A stretch of 19,017 bases of DNA from JARFPW01 sp035464655 (GCA_035464655.1 DATHRZ010000049.1:1-19017); one strand, 5' to 3'; counted from the first letter of the stretch, positions 1-7,063 are shown. Translations and numbers: made by a program. Notes: generated by a model not told the origin, from the sequence alone.

Positions 1-14
1 ATCGTCTTGCTCAT
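1..14 (-). CDS. 5' end of a minus-strand gene running off the left edge (possible third DUF2007-like copy)
   Basis: An ATG at 14-12 on the minus strand is preceded, seven bases upstream, by the purine-rich stretch AAGGGG, and opens a frame reading M-S-K-T-(I/M) before the window ends. The next two genes upstream on the same strand are tandem small DUF2007-like proteins, and the first of them begins M-P-K-T-V. This fragment could therefore be a third copy, but five residues cannot prove that. A competing ATG at 34 in another frame is less well placed relative to the purine-rich stretch. Confidence 0.3.
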
Positions 15-119
15 GGTGTGTCCCCTTCTTCATGGAAGGACGATCGAGAGTGCCGGGTTGTTACGCGGGCGAGCAGGTTGGAGTCAAGGAGGCCCTGAGA
101 CGGTGGAGCTCGCCGGGAA

Positions 120-335
120 TCACTCCAGCAGTCCCGCCTCACGCAGGACCCCCTGTGCGCTTTCGGCCAACTCATCCGGCACCACCAAGCGCGCGCCACG
201 GAAAATCTCGAGGCCGAGGAGGCCACCGCCAGCATCGTCGTCGAACACGGACGAGGGGATGCCGGCGTCCTCGAGGAAGCCCTGAGCGTACTCCGCTTCG
301 TGGCGGTGTGCGAACTCCGCTACGGTTTTTGGCAT
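120..335 (-). CDS. Small DUF2007-like (putative signal-transducing) protein, tandem copy A
   Basis: A 71-residue soluble protein. The frame can be extended upstream to 422, but the ATG at 335 is preferred: it has a strong Shine-Dalgarno (CCGGAGGAAACGACG then ATG) and matches the start of its neighbour. It begins MPKTVAEF and contains RHEAEYAQGFLEDAGIPSSV, where the stretch 'EAEYAxGFLxDAGIPxxVF' fits the DUF2007 fold (a small ferredoxin-like domain that often senses or binds a partner, exact role unknown). A hydrophobic strand ARLVVPDELAESA and the end VLREAGLLE follow. The gene at 385-618 is a clear paralogue with the same segments in the same order, and the two lie 49 bp apart on one strand, so they probably share a transcript. 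Function beyond the family is unknown. Confidence 0.75.
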   Translation of the reverse strand: MPKTVAEFAHRHEAEYAQGFLEDAGIPSSVFDDDAGGGLLGLEIFRGARLVVPDELAESAQGVLREAGLLE

Positions 336-384
336 CGTCGTTTCCTCCGGCGGGGCGCTAATCATCGAGTCGAGTGAGCCCGGC

Positions 385-618
385 TCACGGCGGTTCCCCG
401 TCTTGCTCCAGCAGCCCGGCATTGGTCAGGATCTCCCGCGCACGTTCCACGTACTCGTCAGGCACGACCACGCGCGCCGGGTTCGAAAACGCCATCCCCG
501 CCTCGATGCCCGCGGCGTCGTCGACGAACACCGACGCAGGGATGCCCGCATCATCCAGGAACCCGCGAGCGTACTCCGCTTCGTGCCGGTAATGAAAGCG
601 TGCGATGATCTCGGGCAT
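385..618 (-). CDS. Small DUF2007-like (putative signal-transducing) protein, tandem copy B
   Basis: A 77-residue paralogue of the gene at 120-335. The two share RHEAEYA-GFL-DAGIP-SVF near residues 11-31, an ARxVVPDE strand near residues 48-55 and an AGLLE ending. This copy carries six extra acidic or polar residues at the C-terminus (QDGEPP). The ATG at 618 follows CCGGAAGGACCGCC, a good ribosome binding site. It has no signal peptide or membrane segment, so it is cytosolic. It lies upstream of copy A on the minus strand and is probably the first gene of the pair. The assignment to the DUF2007 type rests on the motif and size; a molecular role cannot be read from the sequence. Confidence 0.75.
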   Translation of the reverse strand: MPEIIARFHYRHEAEYARGFLDDAGIPASVFVDDAAGIEAGMAFSNPARVVVPDEYVERAREILTNAGLLEQDGEPP

Positions 619-787
619 GGCGGTCCTTCCGGTGAGCAGGTGATTCTCTGGAGTCCGACACCCGACCTACTCTGCAAGAGGCCGACCCGACCCGAAACTG
701 GATTGCGCCGGGCTACGCCGCCGGGGGCGCCCGTGCGGCCTCACGCGGCGCCTCAAGGCGCACGGCCACGCGCTGCCGACGTGCTGC

Positions 788-1246
788 CTATCCGGTCTCG
801 CAGATCTTCCTTGTCGCCGTCGCGGACGTCGTGGGCCAGGCCGCGCCGGGCACCACGGCGTCCGTCCGGGCAGTGGCGACGCCTTCGAGGCGATCGCCCA
901 GCACCTCCAACTCGAGGTCGACCATGACGAATCCGGTCGTCCACACCACCCGGACCGAGTCCTCGCTCAGCCACCTCCAGGACGCGCTTCCGCCGCGGAA
1001 GTCCCCGGGCTCGATCTTCGGGCGCACCAGCCGCTGCCCCTCCTCGAACGACTCGGTGCCGAGGCTGTCGAGAAGCTCGAAGACGGCGGGGGGCGTCTGG
1101 AACGGCTCGTCCACCGCCTGGCGCGGCGGATTCCACTCGCCGAGCTCGAGCGCGTAGCACCCCTCGATCCCCTCGGCCACGTCCTGCCGCGCCGCGCAGG
1201 CGGCGCACAGGGCGAGGGCCAGGGCCCATCCGCATCGAACGATCAT
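788..1246 (-). CDS. Putative secreted or lipoprotein of unknown function
   Basis: A 152-residue protein. Residues 1-17 form a signal sequence (one Arg, then a run of Ala/Leu) ending in LCAAC. Cys17 could be a lipidation site, although the residue at -3 is Cys instead of the usual Leu, so a plain Sec-secreted protein is also possible. The mature part has alternating hydrophobic stretches (RVVWTTGFVMVDLELEVLG near residues 98-116) that suggest a small beta-rich domain. I do not recognise the family. The start at 1246 has only a weak ribosome binding site. The gene is divergent from the padR operon, and the repeat-bearing promoter region at 1292-1332 lies between them. No downstream partner on the same strand is closer than about 170 bp. 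Confidence 0.6.
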   Translation of the reverse strand: MIVRCGWALALALCAACAARQDVAEGIEGCYALELGEWNPPRQAVDEPFQTPPAVFELLDSLGTESFEEGQRLVRPKIEPGDFRGGSASWRWLSEDSVRVVWTTGFVMVDLELEVLGDRLEGVATARTDAVVPGAAWPTTSATATRKICETG

Positions 1247-1291
1247 CGGAGCATTCTAGGGCGCCCGCCCGATGGACGGCCAGCGCCGGCC

Positions 1292-1332
1292 TTGTCATAC
1301 ATTGAAGTTCTATGTATACTGCTTCTATGTAT
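1292..1332 (+). promoter_or_regulatory. Sigma70-type promoter of the padR operon with three phased ATACAT/ATGTAT half-sites
   Basis: TTGTCA at 1292-1297 and TATACT at 1315-1320 are separated by exactly 17 bp, each 5 of 6 to the sigma70 consensus, giving a predicted transcript start near 1327, about 90 bp before padR. Overlaid on this are ATACAT (1297-1302), its complement ATGTAT (1312-1317) and a second ATGTAT (1327-1332), each starting exactly 15 bp after the last. The two ATGTAT copies sit in a 10-bp direct repeat, TTCTATGTAT (1308-1317 and 1323-1332). PadR-family regulators are known to bind ATGT/ACAT dyads, so a self-repression operator covering the promoter is a reasonable inference. Confidence 0.65.
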
Positions 1333-1418
1333 GAGCGCCCCCAGCCATCGAGCGGGCCGAACGCCAGGGCCGGCCGCGACGCCGGATCACGGCGACCTCG
1401 GGCCATGCACGGCGCGCG

Positions 1419-1799
1419 ATGACCATCAACAAGGATCTCGTCGCCGCGTCTTCCACGCCGCTGGTCCTCGCCATCCTGGGTGAAGAGGACAGCTACGGCT
1501 ACGCGATCCTGCAGCGCGTCCGCGAGCTGTCCGGGGGCGAGCTGGAGTGGACCGACGGCATGCTCTATCCGGTGCTCCACCGGCTCGAGAGATCCGGACT
1601 CGTGCGGGCGCGCTGGGAGAAGTCGGAAACCGGGCGCAGGCGCAAGTACTACAGCGTCACTCCCGAGGGCCGGAAGCAGCTCGCCGAGGAGCGCAGGCAG
1701 TGGCGCACCGTGGACGACACGCTCCGGAAGATCTGGTCGGCGATGGCCGACGCCGCGGGCTCCGACGGGGCCCTCGTTTGCCTACCACAGCAGGCCTGA
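1419..1799 (+). CDS. PadR family transcriptional regulator
   Basis: A 126-residue winged-helix DNA-binding protein. It starts MTINKDLVAASSTPLVLAIL, the usual PadR opening. SYGYAI (residues 26-31) and DGMLYPVLHRLERSGLV (near 46-62) are the recognition helix region, followed by the wing with RRRKYYSVTPEGRKQL and a short C-terminal dimerisation helix. Members normally repress their own operon and respond to small molecules or membrane stress. The stop TGA (1797-1799) is four bases before the ATG of the membrane protein at 1804, so the two are co-transcribed. This arrangement (PadR followed by a permease-prefix protein) is common in Gemmatimonadota and Acidobacteriota. The ribosome binding site is weak. 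The phased ATACAT/ATGTAT sites at 1297-1332 are the likely operator. Confidence 0.92.
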   Translation: MTINKDLVAASSTPLVLAILGEEDSYGYAILQRVRELSGGELEWTDGMLYPVLHRLERSGLVRARWEKSETGRRRKYYSVTPEGRKQLAEERRQWRTVDDTLRKIWSAMADAAGSDGALVCLPQQA

Positions 1800-1803
1800 A
1801 CGC

Positions 1804-3222
1804 ATGAACGCGATACATACAGGCGAGCCCACGGGAGACTCCCTGGCGCAGCAGATCGACGCCTGGCGAGCGCACCTGCGCGCCAGCCAGGCGATCGCCG
1901 AGGCGGACGCGGCCGAGCTCGAGGATCATCTGCGCGAGCAGATCGACACGCTGCTCGACCAGGGGCTGTCCGAGGACGAGGCGTTCCTGGTCGCCGTCAA
2001 GCGGATGGGCGCGATCGACGCGCTGACGCGGGAGTTCGCGCGCGAGCATTCCGAGCGGCTCTGGAAGCAGCTCGTGCTGTCGGCCGAGGGGGGCACCGCC
2101 GGCGCCGAACCGCCCGGGGCCTTCGGGTCGCCGAAGATGTGGGTGGCGCTGGGCCTGGCGGTGGCGGCGGCGGTGGCGATCAAGGTGCCCGCGCTGTTCG
2201 GCGTCGATTTCGACTTCGAGACCTCGGCGTACTTCTACCCGATCAACATCGGCTTCTTCTTCGCGCCGTTCATCGCCGCCTACCTCGCATGGGACAGGCA
2301 CCTCTCGGGGCGCACGCGTTGGGCGCTGGCCGGCGCGCTGCTCGTGACCGCCGCGATCGTCAACGCGTTCCCCTTCCGGGGGTGGACCGACGGCGCCCGT
2401 GTGCCTGACACCTTGAACCTGACCGTGATCCACCTCCCGATCGTGCTCTGGATGATCGTGGGGGTAGCCTACGTGGGCGCGCGGTGGCGCGGGAACCAGA
2501 AGCGCATGGACTTCCTCCGCTTCACAGGCGAGCTGTTCATCTACTACGTCCTGATCGCACTGGGCGGAGGCGTGCTGATCGGCCTCACGTTCGGCCTCTT
2601 CGGGGCGATCGGGCTGGACATGGAGCCGTACGTCGCCAACTGGATCGTGCCCTGCGGCGCGGCGGGCGCGGCCGTCGTGGCTACCTGGCTGGTCGAGGCG
2701 AAGCAGAGCGTGATCGAGAATATGGCGCCCGTGCTGGCGCGGGTCTTCGTGCCGCTGTTCACGCTGGCGCTCCTGGCGTTCGTGGGGACCATGGCGGCGA
2801 CGGGTCGGGGCATCGACGTCGAGCGGGAGATCCTGATCCTCGTCGACCTGCTCCTGGTCGTGGTCTTCGGGCTCCTCCTCTACTCGATCTCGGCGCGCGA
2901 TCCGCTCGCGCCGGCCGGCCCCCTGGACTGGATCCAGCTCACGCTCGTCGGCGCCGCGCTGCTGGTCGACGGGCTCGCGCTGTGGGCGATAGGCGCCCGC
3001 ATTTCGGAGTTCGGCTTCACCCCCAATCGGCTCGCGGCGCTGGGCATGAACGTGGTGCTCCTGGTGAACCTGGCGGGCTCCGCGTTCCTGTACCTGCGCT
3101 ACCTGCGCCGCGGCGGCTCCATCGCGCCGCTGTGGGAATGGCAGATGACCTACCTGTACGTGCTGGCCGCATGGGCCGCGGTCGTGGCTTTCCTGTTCCC
3201 GCCCCTGTTCGGCTTCGCCTGA
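1804..3222 (+). CDS. Permease-prefix domain / DUF4153-like multi-spanning membrane protein
   Basis: A 472-residue integral membrane protein. The open frame extends back to 1480 inside padR, but the ATG at 1804 is chosen: it follows the padR stop by four bases, and the protein then begins with a proper domain. Residues about 15-80 are a soluble helical permease-prefix-type domain (QQIDAWRAHLRASQ, then ELEDHLREQIDTLL and GLSEDEAFLVAVKRMG). Residues from about 112 onward hold roughly ten to twelve hydrophobic segments. The C-terminal third contains ARISEFGFTPNRLAALGMN, a motif seen in DUF4153 membrane proteins. It has no ABC or transport signature, so the substrate is unknown. It is probably regulated with and by the adjacent PadR protein. 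Confidence 0.85.
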   Translation: MNAIHTGEPTGDSLAQQIDAWRAHLRASQAIAEADAAELEDHLREQIDTLLDQGLSEDEAFLVAVKRMGAIDALTREFAREHSERLWKQLVLSAEGGTAGAEPPGAFGSPKMWVALGLAVAAAVAIKVPALFGVDFDFETSAYFYPINIGFFFAPFIAAYLAWDRHLSGRTRWALAGALLVTAAIVNAFPFRGWTDGARVPDTLNLTVIHLPIVLWMIVGVAYVGARWRGNQKRMDFLRFTGELFIYYVLIALGGGVLIGLTFGLFGAIGLDMEPYVANWIVPCGAAGAAVVATWLVEAKQSVIENMAPVLARVFVPLFTLALLAFVGTMAATGRGIDVEREILILVDLLLVVVFGLLLYSISARDPLAPAGPLDWIQLTLVGAALLVDGLALWAIGARISEFGFTPNRLAALGMNVVLLVNLAGSAFLYLRYLRRGGSIAPLWEWQMTYLYVLAAWAAVVAFLFPPLFGFA

Positions 3223-3244
3223 GCGCCTTTCGGTATGAATGCTC

Positions 3245-3294
3245 CCGGCCCCGGCCACGCACGCCGGCTCACGGGGCCGGCGCCGAGCCGGCGT
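3245..3294. terminator. Overlapping GC-rich inverted repeats between convergent genes
   Basis: Between the stop of the membrane protein (3222) and the stop of the M23 gene (3313) lie two perfect interleaved inverted repeats. CCGGCCCCG (3245-3253) pairs with CGGGGCCGG (3272-3280), and ACGCCGGCTC (3261-3270) pairs with GAGCCGGCGT (3285-3294). They overlap, so they cannot form together; either could act as a stem in either direction of transcription. There is no T-run, so this is a bidirectional terminator-like structure at best. Confidence 0.5.
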
Positions 3295-3312
3295 CGTCTG
3301 CGTGGGCCGGTC

Positions 3313-4359
3313 TCAACCCCCGTGCCGAACGATCTGCCCGCGGACCGGTTCCCCCCGCTCCACCGCCTCGCCGTCAGCCGTGTACCCGAGGAACTGCGCG
3401 GGCAGGCCGCGCGCGCCGTTGGGCTCGGGACCGTTCTGCAGGTTGTAGTGGAGGTGCGGGCCGTTGCTGTTGCCGCTGTTCCCGACGAGGCCGAGCAGGT
3501 CGCCCGCGGCGATGGAATCGCCCGGCGCCACGCGGACGCTCCCCTGCCGCAGGTGACCGAGCACCGAGAACTCGCCGTTGCCGTGGTCGATCACCACGTG
3601 GTTCCCGATGGCCGGCGTACCGACGGTCACGTCGAGGGGGTTGTCGGGCACGGTGTCCAGGGCGCCGATGACGATCCCCGCGGCGGGAGCGAGAATCGGT
3701 CGTTCCCAGGTATCGAAGTCCGAGGGGCTCGCGAAGGGTCCGTCGGCCTCCAGGTCGCTCGCGTAGACCATGTCGTAGGCGAATCGGTTGGCGTAATCGC
3801 GCCCGTGCTGGTTCTCCTCGACCGTGCGACCGCCGGACGTCACGTACCACGCCCCCTCGAAGGGAAGGCGGAGCGCCGTCCGCGTCCGATACTCGACGCT
3901 CGTGCCCGGCTCGATCGGCCGGATGAAGAAGTCCGCGATGGTGTCGCCCTCGCGATACCCCCACTGCACCGCCATCACCTCGTCAGTCCCGTCGAAGGTC
4001 ACGGTGCGCCGGTAGTACCCAATACCGTTCGCGGAGAACGTGTCCTCGTCGAGCACCGCGGCCTCGGTCCCCGCGAGGTGGTCCACCCGGTCGCGAAACG
4101 CCTCGAGGACCGAGAGCGAGCCGGCCTCCTCGAGCAGGTCCTCCGTCATGCGTGCGTGCAGTTCCGCGAGCTCCCGTCGATAGAAGCGCTCGGTGTCGAG
4201 GCGTCCTCGATCGAAGAGATCGGGCGCCACCCCATCGGAACGTGGGGCACCACCGGCCGGGTCGGCCTCGCCCTTGCCGCACGCCGCGAGCGCGGCGCCG
4301 GCGACCACCAGCGCCAGCAGACCGCAACGCACTTCGGACCGCGTCATGCGCTTTCCCAT
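3313..4359 (-). CDS. M23 family metallopeptidase lipoprotein
   Basis: A 348-residue zinc peptidase, likely lipid-anchored: a Lys/Arg start, a hydrophobic stretch and the lipobox LAAC with Cys27. Residues about 50-150 resemble an NTF2/DUF3887-like domain (LHARMTEDLLEEAGSLSVL). The LytM/M23 domain follows. The zinc ligands are probably His185 and Asp196 (QHGRDYANRFAYD, a widely spaced variant of HxxxD), plus His304 in GPHLHY (302-304), with His269 in VLGHL as the catalytic-site histidine. VAPGDSIAAGDLLGLVGNSGNS is the usual M23 lead-in to HLH. Such enzymes cut peptide crosslinks in peptidoglycan or other peptides. An alternative ATG lies four codons downstream (4347). It is convergent with the permease gene. 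Confidence 0.9.
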   Translation of the reverse strand: MGKRMTRSEVRCGLLALVVAGAALAACGKGEADPAGGAPRSDGVAPDLFDRGRLDTERFYRRELAELHARMTEDLLEEAGSLSVLEAFRDRVDHLAGTEAAVLDEDTFSANGIGYYRRTVTFDGTDEVMAVQWGYREGDTIADFFIRPIEPGTSVEYRTRTALRLPFEGAWYVTSGGRTVEENQHGRDYANRFAYDMVYASDLEADGPFASPSDFDTWERPILAPAAGIVIGALDTVPDNPLDVTVGTPAIGNHVVIDHGNGEFSVLGHLRQGSVRVAPGDSIAAGDLLGLVGNSGNSNGPHLHYNLQNGPEPNGARGLPAQFLGYTADGEAVERGEPVRGQIVRHGG

Positions 4360-4466
4360 CGTTCGTTCGATTCCGCCGCCACGAGTCTCAGGCCGAGCAG
4401 CCGACCCGCGAACGTATCGTACCCCGGGGTCGCCGCCGCCGCCGCCCCGGGTCGGAAGCGGAACGC

Positions 4467-4679
4467 ATGAGGATGCTTCCCCGTGGACGGCGTGCCCGGC
4501 AGGCGGTGGTTGCGGGTGTCACGCTGCTCGGAGCTACCGTCCGATGGTGGAAGTTTCAGGAAAGCAGCGACTCCTACGACCCGGTCGCGCCCTTCATCGA
4601 TCCCGACGGTTACCGGGCCTTCGTCGACGACACCGAGCGACGCTTCCGCGCCGTCGGAGCGGAGCACGACGACGAATGA
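4467..4679 (+). pseudogene. Probable remnant: C-terminal tail of a subclass-B3-like metallo-beta-lactamase-fold protein
   Basis: A 70-codon frame opening at ATG 4467. The last 35 residues (PFIDPDGYRAFVDDTERRF is the core) strongly recall the conserved end of subclass B3 metallo-beta-lactamases and related hydrolases, in which a '-NPFIDPEGYRAFVD-' type segment closes the domain. The preceding VTLLGATVRWWKF could correspond to the 'DVLLGAH' strand of that fold. No zinc-binding HxHxDH motif exists anywhere upstream in any frame, because the DNA before it is the M23 gene's start region on the other strand. The gene body therefore seems lost and only the tail kept. No clear ribosome binding site is visible. 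The match is from memory of the family, not a search. Confidence 0.4.
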
Positions 4680-4683
4680 GCGG

Positions 4684-5379
4684 CTAGTCCAGAGACCGGC
4701 GAACGTCCTGGATCACGCCGAGGAGAATCTCGCCGAATCCGGCGGCCCCTTCCGTCCGGACGATTCTGTAGTAGAGGAGCGATCCGAACGCCGGCTCCCG
4801 GATTGCGGCATAGAATCTCCGAGCCTGCCGTGCGCTGCGGGCGGTGTCGCTGGGCTGAAGGGCCAGATAGGCCAGATCCACACGGGTCTCCAGAAACGGC
4901 TCGATCCGATTCGCCGCGAGATCCCGCTCTCGCTCCTCCGACACGCCGATCCGATCCCGCTCCTGCATGTAGCGCATGATCTGGCCGCGCAGCGTGTCGG
5001 ACCGGATCAGCTCCAACCGACCCGACGCCAGGAGATCCTCCAGCACCGGGTGGGCGGGAGTGTAGAACCGATAGCCGAGGGTTCGGGACAGCATCTCGGC
5101 CAGGGAGTCGGGCGGCGGCTCGGGGGCGCTGCCCGCACGCACCGCCAGGAGCCGACGCGTCCAACCCAGGATCTCCTCCCGCGCGCGGAGATCCGAGCGG
5201 ATTTCGGACTCCGCCTGTGCGAACTCCACGCGCAGCCCGGCCAGGATCTCGCGCTCGGCCGCCCGGTCGCCGCGGTAGCCCCACGCGGCCTCGGCGGCCA
5301 GCGCGAGGAGGATGCTCACGACGATGGTGAGGCCTTCCGCGCCGCGGCGGCGCCACGCGCCATCGAAGCTGTCCGGCAC
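4684..5379 (-). CDS. DUF6090-like single-helix membrane protein
   Basis: A 231-residue protein starting at GTG 5379, two bases after the TGA of the racemase-family gene (5382-5384), so it is translated from the same message. Residues about 14-30 (GLTIVVSILLALAAEAAWGY) form one transmembrane helix. A long helical periplasmic or cytosolic region with many Glu and Arg follows (EREILAGLRVEFAQAESEI, then DLRAREEILGWTRRLL), and then VLEDLLASGRLELIRSDTLR. This layout (short N-terminus, one helix, charged coiled region, 'LL-SG-L-LI' motif) is that of DUF6090-type proteins found in Bacteroidota and Gemmatimonadota. No biochemical role is known. The frame extends upstream to 6042, but that part overlaps the racemase gene. 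Confidence 0.75.
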   Translation of the reverse strand: MPDSFDGAWRRRGAEGLTIVVSILLALAAEAAWGYRGDRAAEREILAGLRVEFAQAESEIRSDLRAREEILGWTRRLLAVRAGSAPEPPPDSLAEMLSRTLGYRFYTPAHPVLEDLLASGRLELIRSDTLRGQIMRYMQERDRIGVSEERERDLAANRIEPFLETRVDLAYLALQPSDTARSARQARRFYAAIREPAFGSLLYYRIVRTEGAAGFGEILLGVIQDVRRSLD

Positions 5380-5381
5380 CG

Positions 5382-6146
5382 TCAGCCGCCGTCGCCCGTG
5401 GCGGGGTGGAGGCCCCGCATTCCCGGCGGGTGGCCGGAGAGCGCGCCCACGATGGCCGCCACGTGGATCTCGGTCGAATCGAGAAGCTGCAACCCGCCGG
5501 CGGAGTTCCCTTGGAGCAGGAGCGGCAACTCGGTGCCCGCCAGCACGACGACCTCGGCTCCCGCCGCCCTGAGATCGGCGCAGATCCCCTCGACCCCGGC
5601 CCGCGTTTCGTCCGAGAACACGCCGCGCAGCAGCTCGCCCAGGTAGCGCTCGTGGAGCCAGGCGCGGGCATCTTCCTCCGGGGTCACCACTTCGATCGCA
5701 TGCCGAGCAAACGCGTCGGGATACATGGTCGCTTCCATGGTGAAGCGCGTGCCGAGCAGCCCGACCGTCACGTATCCCGCCGCGTCCGCCCGCGCGGCGC
5801 AGGCCTCCACGATGCTCAGCAGCGGTACCGGGCAGCGCTCCCCGAGCTCGTCGATCACGACGTGCGGCGTATTTGCGGCCATGGCGATCAACCCGGCCCC
5901 GGCGCGCACGAGCCGGTCGGCGGACGCGGCCAGGTAGTCCACCAACGCGAGGCGATCCTCCTGAACCAGCCGAATGCCCACGTCTACGTCCAGGCTGTCG
6001 ATCACGATGGCTGGCGCCGTCCCCGGTCGCGCCTCCTGCCACAGAGCCAGGATACGGCGGTAGTAGTCGATGGTCGATTCGGGGCCGAGGCCGCCGATCA
6101 GCCCCAGCACGCTCTCGCGAGAGCGGTCGGCCCGCAGGTCAGGCAC
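5382..6146 (-). CDS. Aspartate/glutamate racemase family protein lacking both usual cysteines
   Basis: A 254-residue protein if translation starts at GTG 6146, which overlaps the stop of the small upstream ORF by eight bases. A start at GTG 6110 would give 242 residues beginning M-L-G-L-I-G-G, also normal for the family. LGLIGGLGPESTIDYY (residues 14-29) is the family's opening. The first catalytic site, usually CNTxH, reads AANTPH (90-95), and the second, usually GCTE, reads AGTELPLLL (203-211), so Ala91 and Gly204 replace the two acid-base cysteines. FTMEATMYPDAF (135-146) is the conserved middle segment. Cysteine-free sequences of this type exist under the same family name, and their reaction is unclear. 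It is followed two bases later by the DUF6090-like gene. Confidence 0.88.
   Translation of the reverse strand: MPDLRADRSRESVLGLIGGLGPESTIDYYRRILALWQEARPGTAPAIVIDSLDVDVGIRLVQEDRLALVDYLAASADRLVRAGAGLIAMAANTPHVVIDELGERCPVPLLSIVEACAARADAAGYVTVGLLGTRFTMEATMYPDAFARHAIEVVTPEEDARAWLHERYLGELLRGVFSDETRAGVEGICADLRAAGAEVVVLAGTELPLLLQGNSAGGLQLLDSTEIHVAAIVGALSGHPPGMRGLHPATGDGG
6110..6125. repeat. 16-bp perfect palindrome at the racemase-gene start
   Basis: CGCTCTCGCGAGAGCG is a perfect 16-bp palindrome ending on the first base of the alternative GTG start (6110). In mRNA it would form a hairpin covering the ribosome binding position of that GTG, which slightly favours the upstream GTG at 6146. Because the bases also code for ADRSRES in the longer frame, the palindrome may be fortuitous. 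Confidence 0.35.
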
Positions 6147-6357
6147 TCCGGTCGCACTGATGGACCTCGGAGAACACCTCGGCCCGTATGTCGTGGATCG
6201 CACTGACGCGTCGGATCACGCTCTCCCATCTTCGAACCAGAGCGCGGTCGACGACTCGGTATCCGGGAGGATCGCGACGGGGCGTCCGAAGTCCTTTGGG
6301 GGTCGCCGCGAGCGTTCGTGATCTCGCCTCCGACCTGCAGATGCTCATTTCCGCCAT
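6139..6357 (-). CDS. Small hypothetical protein, 72 aa, upstream of the racemase gene
   Basis: A 72-residue frame with an excellent ribosome binding site: GAGGAGG, five bases before ATG 6357. The product is basic (many Arg) in its first half and has a possible amphipathic helix, RALVRRWESVIRRVSAIHDI (near residues 39-58), in the second half. No family is recognised. Its third-position GC bias is weaker than that of its neighbours, so it may be a decaying gene or a non-conserved one. Its stop overlaps the GTG 6146 candidate of the racemase gene, which suggests translational coupling and is the main contextual support. Confidence 0.4.
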   Translation of the reverse strand: MAEMSICRSEARSRTLAATPKGLRTPRRDPPGYRVVDRALVRRWESVIRRVSAIHDIRAEVFSEVHQCDRSA

Positions 6358-6441
6358 GGACCCTCCTCAAGGCACTGGGGACATTCGTCCATCACGAGCG
6401 CCGCGCCCGGACGCGGCGCCACTCCGCCGATCCGGACAGCT

Positions 6442-6999
6442 CTAGACCTCCAGCATGCACCGGAATCCACGCGCCGCGTAGTACGACTCCGCGCCGTTGT
6501 GATACACGAACACCCGGCCGTAGCGGAAGTCGCCGAAGATCGCACCCCCCAACTCCCTCACCGCCGGAGGGGTCGCGAGCCAGCTCGATGTCTTCGTGTC
6601 GCAGGGGCCGAGCGCTTGGAGCTCCCGGTACCGCTTCTCGTCCAGAAGCGCGGCCCCCATGGCGCTCGCCATCGCGACCGCGCTGTCCCTCGGCTTGTGC
6701 TTCTTCCTCGCGGCCAGCGCCTCGGCGTCGTAACAGACGCTCCTGCGCCCCTTCGGACTCTCGGGCGAGCAGTCGACGAAGATGAATCGCGATTCCCCAG
6801 CCCTCCCGACGACGTCCGGCTCGCCGCCGGTTCGGTCCATCTCGCCGAGTGACCACAACCCCTCCGGATGGGCCTCCAGGCGTGATCGGACCTCCTCCCA
6901 CCTGAGGTTCTGATGGCGGTGCATGTTGCCCTCGAACCGGGCTCGTAGGGTCTCCAAGAGCTCCTCTGCCTGGTCGGTCTCGAGGTCGATGGATTGCAT
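6442..6999 (-). CDS. DUF4256 domain-containing protein
   Basis: A 185-residue cytosolic protein that matches DUF4256 across its length. LLETLRARFEGNMHRHQNL is near residues 14-32, GLWSLGEMDRTGGEPDVVG near 47-65, DCSPESPKGRRSVCYD near 76-91, MGAALLDEKRYRELQALG near 114-131 and TSSWL near 136-140, with the closing FGDFRYGRVFVYHNGAESYY near 156-175. The family is widespread in bacteria, highly conserved and without a known reaction; the His, Asp and Glu clusters look enzyme-like. The ATG at 6999 has no strong Shine-Dalgarno. It is divergent from the small membrane protein at 7064, with 64 bp between them, so the two promoters share that stretch. Confidence 0.93.
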   Translation of the reverse strand: MQSIDLETDQAEELLETLRARFEGNMHRHQNLRWEEVRSRLEAHPEGLWSLGEMDRTGGEPDVVGRAGESRFIFVDCSPESPKGRRSVCYDAEALAARKKHKPRDSAVAMASAMGAALLDEKRYRELQALGPCDTKTSSWLATPPAVRELGGAIFGDFRYGRVFVYHNGAESYYAARGFRCMLEV

Positions 7000-7063
7000 G
7001 CGGTTGCTTTGTTCAATAAAGTACTTGTCGTCTCGTCAACGACCCTTCAGGAGATTCCATCCG

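Noticed and set aside
1480..1803. The long membrane-protein frame continues upstream inside padR, giving a 580-residue product.
   Set aside because: The upstream 108 codons are the padR gene read out of frame; the ATG at 1804 sits four bases after the padR stop and starts a proper domain.
1657..3258. A 533-codon minus-strand frame opposite the permease gene.
   Set aside because: Its composition is rich in Arg, His, Glu and Gly with no hydrophobic cores, as expected for the antisense of a GC-rich membrane-protein gene.
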